NCBI GenBank assembly: GCA_043760535.1
Contig: JAYUOV010000285.1
Location: forward strand, 1 to 8,742
DNA: 8,742 nt
From: JAZKFT01 sp043760535
GTDB taxonomy: Bacteria > Bacteroidota > Bacteroidia > Chitinophagales > Chitinophagaceae
Direction of reading: 5' to 3'
Both the position numbers and the translations under genes were made by a program. The notes beneath the pieces were generated by a model that ran no database searches, was not told where the DNA came from, and saw nothing but the letters and a program-made list of their open reading frames with translations. The number at the start of each line of letters is the position of its first letter. Position 1 is the first letter of the stretch. This document shows, in pieces, positions 5,608 through 8,742 of the stretch.

Positions 5608-5783
5608 TGTGCGGTGAAATTAGGGCTGAATGTTGAGTAAAACAGGTTAGGTTTAAGGAACAACACAGCAAACAGAAGGTGGCTATTAAAAAAACTGCCA
5701 CTACAAAAAACCAAAATTCTATTAATCATCAGATAATCGCACATTCAATTTGCTTAGCTTCAAGGCTTTAATAAAACAGCATT

Positions 5784-7562
5784 ATGAAACAACTATTTAT
5801 TGTGGCCATTTTTGCCGCCATTGTATCCATTTCCTGCAAGCTGGACAGCAATAGCAGCAGACAAAGCAATGTACCTACACTAGATTCTTTTTTTGCCAAA
5901 TACTACGAAGACAGGTTGCAATTATTTCCGCTGGAAGCCACAGGTGTTGGCGATAGCCGCTATAACGATTTGCTACCCATAGATTTTACGGACAGCTACA
6001 GGGCTATGCTCAGTAATTTTTACAGCAGCAACCTTGCTGTTATTACCAAAATAGACAGGACCAGCCTCAGCGACCAGCAAAAAACCTACTACGATATTTT
6101 TAAAAGAGAAATGGAAATGAGCATCGAAGGCCTCAGCTACCACGACAATTATATTCCGTTTCAGCAATTTTGGGGCCTTACGCTCACGATGGGTCAGCTT
6201 GGCAGCGGCGAAGGCAATCAACCTTTTAAAACAGTAAAAGATTACGACGATTGGCTGAAACGCATCAGCGCTTTTAGCAGTTGGGCAGATAGTGCTATTG
6301 TATATTTCCGGAAAGGAATAGTGCCCAATTATGTGCTACCAAAATCACTGGTGGTAAAAATGATTCCTCAAATGAATGACCTTGTAACTAATGATGCTAC
6401 AACAAGTCTTTTTTATGGCCCGATTTCTAAACTACCCAAAGAGTTTTCGGAAGCTGATAAAAAGCGATTGACCGAAGCTTATAGCGCAGCCATACTTACC
6501 CAGCTTGTTCCTGCGTATAAAAAGTTGGGTAATTTTTTACAAACAGAATATTTACCCAAAGCAAGAACAACTAGTGGCATTGGTGCATTGGCCGGCGGTG
6601 ACAAGTTTTACAACTACATGATTCGCTTTTGGACAACCACCAATAAAACTCCAAATGAAATTTACAATATCGGCCTTGCCGAAGTAAAGCGTATCCGTGA
6701 CCTGATGGACAGCGTAAAAATAGCCGTTGGCTTTAAAGGCGACCTGAATGCCTTCTTCGAATTTATGAAAACGGATAAGCAGTTTATGCCATATAAATCG
6801 GCCGAAGATGTGCTGAACGGTTTTCGTTCCATCCAGCAAAAAATAGATCCCAAACTAAAAACCATGTTTGGCAATGTGCCAAAATCGAAGTTTGAAATAC
6901 GGCAAACAGAAGCCTTTAGGGCATCTAGTGCCAGTGCAGAATATAACCAGCCAAGTGCAGATGGCAGCCGCCCCGGAATTTTTTATGTACCCATAATAGA
7001 TGCTACCAAATACAATACTACCAGCGGCTTCGAAAGTCTTTTTTTACACGAAGCCATACCAGGCCACCACTACCAAACTTCGCTTCAGCAGGAAAATGAA
7101 AGCCTACCTAAATTTCTACGATTTAATTGGTATGGCGCCTACGGCGAAGGCTGGGCTTTGTACTGCGAAAGCCTTGGCAAAGAGTTGGGCTGCTACACAG
7201 ATCCGTACCAATACATGGGCGCCCTTGGCGATGAAATGCACCGTGCCATCAGGCTTGTGGTAGATGTGGCCATACATACAAAAGGCATGACCCGTGAAGA
7301 CGCTATTAAATACATGATGGAAAATGAAGCTATCAACGAACAAGGCGCCACGGCCGAAATAGAACGCTATATGGCTATTCCCGGCCAGGCGTTGAGTTAT
7401 AAAATTGGTGCATTAAAAATTCAGGAACTGCGCCAAAAATACAGCCAGCAGTTAGGCGAAAAATTCAAACTATCTGCCTTTCACGACGAGTTTTTAAAAG
7501 ACGGCTGTATGCCATTAGATGTATTGGAAACAAAGATGAATGCATGGGCGAAGGGGCAGTAG
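5784..7562 (+). CDS. DUF885 family lipoprotein, putative zinc metallopeptidase
   Basis: The 592-residue product is a full-length DUF885 protein. The N-terminus MKQLFIVAIFAAIVSISCKLD is a signal sequence with Cys18 as probable lipidation site; the lipobox (SISC) is loose, as often in Bacteroidota, so it likely sits on the outer membrane or in the periplasm. The diagnostic motif LHEAIPGHHYQ places His422, Glu423 and His428/His429 in an extended HExxH-like zinc site, and GEGWALYCE (454-462) supplies further acidic residues, Glu455 being a candidate third ligand. The conserved C-terminal part is present: YMAIPGQALSYKIGALKIQELR (529-550, split by the family into PGQA and SYKIG blocks) and AFHDEFLKDGCMPLDVLE (565-582). 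Family members are thought to be gluzincin-like peptidases, but the substrate here is unknown. It appears monocistronic; no clear terminator follows, only the dispersed repeat copy at 7584-7634. Confidence 0.92.
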   Translation: MKQLFIVAIFAAIVSISCKLDSNSSRQSNVPTLDSFFAKYYEDRLQLFPLEATGVGDSRYNDLLPIDFTDSYRAMLSNFYSSNLAVITKIDRTSLSDQQKTYYDIFKREMEMSIEGLSYHDNYIPFQQFWGLTLTMGQLGSGEGNQPFKTVKDYDDWLKRISAFSSWADSAIVYFRKGIVPNYVLPKSLVVKMIPQMNDLVTNDATTSLFYGPISKLPKEFSEADKKRLTEAYSAAILTQLVPAYKKLGNFLQTEYLPKARTTSGIGALAGGDKFYNYMIRFWTTTNKTPNEIYNIGLAEVKRIRDLMDSVKIAVGFKGDLNAFFEFMKTDKQFMPYKSAEDVLNGFRSIQQKIDPKLKTMFGNVPKSKFEIRQTEAFRASSASAEYNQPSADGSRPGIFYVPIIDATKYNTTSGFESLFLHEAIPGHHYQTSLQQENESLPKFLRFNWYGAYGEGWALYCESLGKELGCYTDPYQYMGALGDEMHRAIRLVVDVAIHTKGMTREDAIKYMMENEAINEQGATAEIERYMAIPGQALSYKIGALKIQELRQKYSQQLGEKFKLSAFHDEFLKDGCMPLDVLETKMNAWAKGQ

Positions 7563-7583
7563 ATTTTGTTAACCAGCTTTTTA

Positions 7584-7634
7584 GCCTTGATTTAGCGACA
7601 TTGGCGACGCTCCGTTCAAATTTTGTACGACTAT
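7584..7634 (-). repeat. Dispersed repeat core, copy 2
   Basis: This 51-bp stretch between the DUF885 and Xer genes matches 3032-3081 on the opposite strand (43 of 50 positions, one 1-base gap; 26 identical bases at 7594-7619). It lacks the 16-bp terminal repeats of copy 1, and the CTCC half of the palindromic stem is changed (TTAGCG in place of GGAGCG), so it is a partial or decayed copy. TTGAAC at 7634-7639 follows in inverted orientation to GTTCAA at 7614-7619. Confidence 0.85.
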
Positions 7635-7681
7635 TGAACCCATCATTCCACGCTAAAAAAATATAACGACTCCCATATTCA

Positions 7682-7723
7682 AAATCGTAAATCCGAAATC
7701 ATAAATCGTAAATAATAAATGTG
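7682..7723 (+). repeat. Heptamer array running into the xer start codon
   Basis: Six consecutive 7-bp units are visible: AAATCGT, AAATCCG, AAATCAT, AAATCGT, AAATAAT and AAATGTG. The final unit contains the ATG start of the recombinase gene (7719-7721). The array therefore makes up the whole proximal 5' leader and replaces any Shine-Dalgarno site. Arrays of this AAATC type are, to my knowledge, common between genes in Bacteroidota; a regulatory effect is inferred only. Confidence 0.8.
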
Positions 7724-8621
7724 GGAGCCCTATAAAAAAGGATTTAAAGCCTGGCTGCAATTAGAGAAATCGCTGGCTGGTAATTCTGTAGAGGCATACC
7801 TGCATGATATTGAAATACTGACCCAATACCTGCTTGCACAGGATGATGTAAAAGCCCCGTCGGCATTGGAATTAAAAGACCTGCAGCATTTTTTAAAATG
7901 GATAGCAGAACTGGGCTTAAACGCCACAAGCCAGGCAAGAATTATTAGTGGCATTAGAAGCTTTTACAAGTATTGCCTGCTGGAACAAATTACCACCACC
8001 AACCCTACCGAACTGCTGGAAGCCCCCAAAACAAAGCGAAAACTACCCGAAGTTTTGGCCTTTGAAGAAATAGAAATGATGATAGCCAAAATAGATTTGA
8101 GTAAACCCGAAGGCGGCCGTAATAAAGCTATTTTGGAAACGATTTATAGTTGCGGACTAAGGGTAAGCGAACTGGTGAATTTAAAGCTAAGCTGCCTTTA
8201 TTTAGATGCCGGTTTTGTGCGAATTGTGGGCAAAGGCAATAAAGAAAGACTCGTCCCTATTGGTGCAGATGCCGTTAAATACATTAGCATTTACCGAAAC
8301 CATATTCGTGTGCATTTACCCATACAAAAAGGAGAAGAAGACATCCTTTTTTTAAACCGAAGCGGAAAGCGGCTAAGCCGAATAATGATTTTTTTAATTA
8401 TAAAAGACTTGGCGGCAAAGGCCGGAATTACCAAAAGCATTTCGCCACATACTTTCCGCCATTCGTTTGCTACACATCTTGTAGAAGGTGGTGCCGACCT
8501 ACGGGCCGTGCAAGAAATGCTGGGCCACGAAAGCATTACTACCACCGAAATATACACCCATCTCGACAGGGAATTTTTAAGAGAAACTCTGCAACAATTT
8601 CATCCGGCTTTTAAAAAATAA
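7719..8621 (+). CDS. xerD: XerC/XerD-type tyrosine recombinase
   Basis: The 300-residue cytoplasmic recombinase acts on chromosome dimers at dif sites during cell division, normally as a XerC-XerD pair with FtsK. An N-terminal SAM-like core-binding domain (about 4-92, with LEKSLAGNSVEAYLHDIEIL) precedes the catalytic domain (about 108-295). All catalytic residues are present: Arg148 in SCGLRVSEL, Lys172 in VGKGNKERLVP, His244 and Arg247 in SPHTFRHSFATHL, His270 in MLGHESITTTEIY, and nucleophile Tyr279 in IYTHLDREFL. Length and the lack of extra domains match a housekeeping Xer protein rather than a phage or integron integrase, and no element ends flank it. The ATG chosen gives a normal XerD-like N-terminus. 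Choice between XerC and XerD from sequence alone is uncertain; Bacteroidota xerD genes commonly look like this. No terminator is evident after the stop. Confidence 0.92.
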   Translation: MWEPYKKGFKAWLQLEKSLAGNSVEAYLHDIEILTQYLLAQDDVKAPSALELKDLQHFLKWIAELGLNATSQARIISGIRSFYKYCLLEQITTTNPTELLEAPKTKRKLPEVLAFEEIEMMIAKIDLSKPEGGRNKAILETIYSCGLRVSELVNLKLSCLYLDAGFVRIVGKGNKERLVPIGADAVKYISIYRNHIRVHLPIQKGEEDILFLNRSGKRLSRIMIFLIIKDLAAKAGITKSISPHTFRHSFATHLVEGGADLRAVQEMLGHESITTTEIYTHLDREFLRETLQQFHPAFKK

Positions 8622-8698
8622 TTTCGTTGTAATTTATGTAAAAAAAATGGTTCTTCGTCAAAATTAGTGGAAGTGAAAAAAAGTGTGAAATTTGCGGT

Positions 8699-8742
8699 AT
8701 GGCAAGCATTGATATTATTACGGCATTCAGTAAGGTACTCCA
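8699..8742 (+). CDS. Possible start of a gene running off the window
   Basis: An ATG at 8699 opens a frame reading MASIDIITAFSKVL to the window edge. It lies 77 bp after the xer stop in an A-rich leader without a terminator between, so it could be a downstream gene. Only 14 codons are visible, a second frame (GTG at 8673) is also open to the edge, and no family can be named. Confidence 0.25.
   Translation, partial: MASIDIITAFSKVL

Noticed and set aside
5480..5701. 73-codon minus-strand frame upstream of and overlapping the GlmU-like gene start
   Set aside because: Its C-terminal third overlaps the GlmU-like gene in another frame, its composition is cysteine/histidine-rich without a family pattern, and no promoter or homology supports it.
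5679..5701. GTGGC/GCCAC short inverted repeat with an A-rich loop in the divergent intergenic region
   Set aside because: Only five base pairs with a 13-base loop; not distinguishable from chance.
7563..7718. Terminator after the DUF885 gene
   Set aside because: No stem with a following T tract was found; the T-rich run at 7579-7582 has no stable stem before it.
7719..8621. Xer-type recombinase as integrase of a genomic island
   Set aside because: It has housekeeping Xer size and motifs, no tRNA or attachment site is adjacent, and the neighbours are core genes.

Overview
The window looks like ordinary chromosome from a Bacteroidota bacterium, most likely Chitinophagaceae or a close relative. 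The evidence is a moderately AT-rich sequence, AT-rich leaders without clear Shine-Dalgarno sites, candidate -7 boxes of the TAnnTTTG type, short-period oligomer repeats at gene boundaries, and a Bacteroidota-type GlmU-like protein. I see no rRNA, tRNA, CRISPR array, phage module or recognisable defence system.

Layout, left to right. Positions 44-775 (minus) encode an EcsC-family protein. A divergent intergenic region carrying an inverted repeat separates it from 924-1610 (plus), a secreted protein built largely of five consecutive 23-residue repeats. Next is a complete class II fructose-bisphosphate aldolase at 1723-2790 (plus), ending in a strong hairpin terminator and a second perfect hairpin. 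The stretch 2791-3388 has no confident gene. It holds octamer repeats, the two hairpins, a 171-bp element with perfect 16-bp terminal inverted repeats (2979-3149, MITE-like), and a short minus-strand reading frame (3174-3356) that may be a small gene or a gene remnant.

On the minus strand, 5607-4462 encodes the GlmU-like nucleotidyltransferase/acetyltransferase. After 92 bp it is followed by a UbiA-family prenyltransferase (4369-3389), probably of the quinone-pathway type. Divergent from these is a DUF885 lipoprotein-like metallopeptidase candidate (5784-7562, plus). A complete XerC/XerD-type tyrosine recombinase follows (7719-8621, plus), its start codon lying inside a run of 7-bp repeats. 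The last 44 bases may begin another gene.

The genes do not form one pathway: glycolysis/gluconeogenesis (aldolase), cell-wall precursor supply (GlmU-like), quinone synthesis (UbiA), envelope proteolysis (DUF885) and chromosome dimer resolution (Xer) are housekeeping tasks placed side by side. The parts most worth a second look are non-coding: the MITE-like element, a roughly 50-bp core inside it that recurs in opposite orientation 4.5 kb away, and the 7-, 8- and 9-bp arrays at gene edges. The repeat protein is the most interesting coding feature. I found no convincing evidence of a wholly new multi-gene system.
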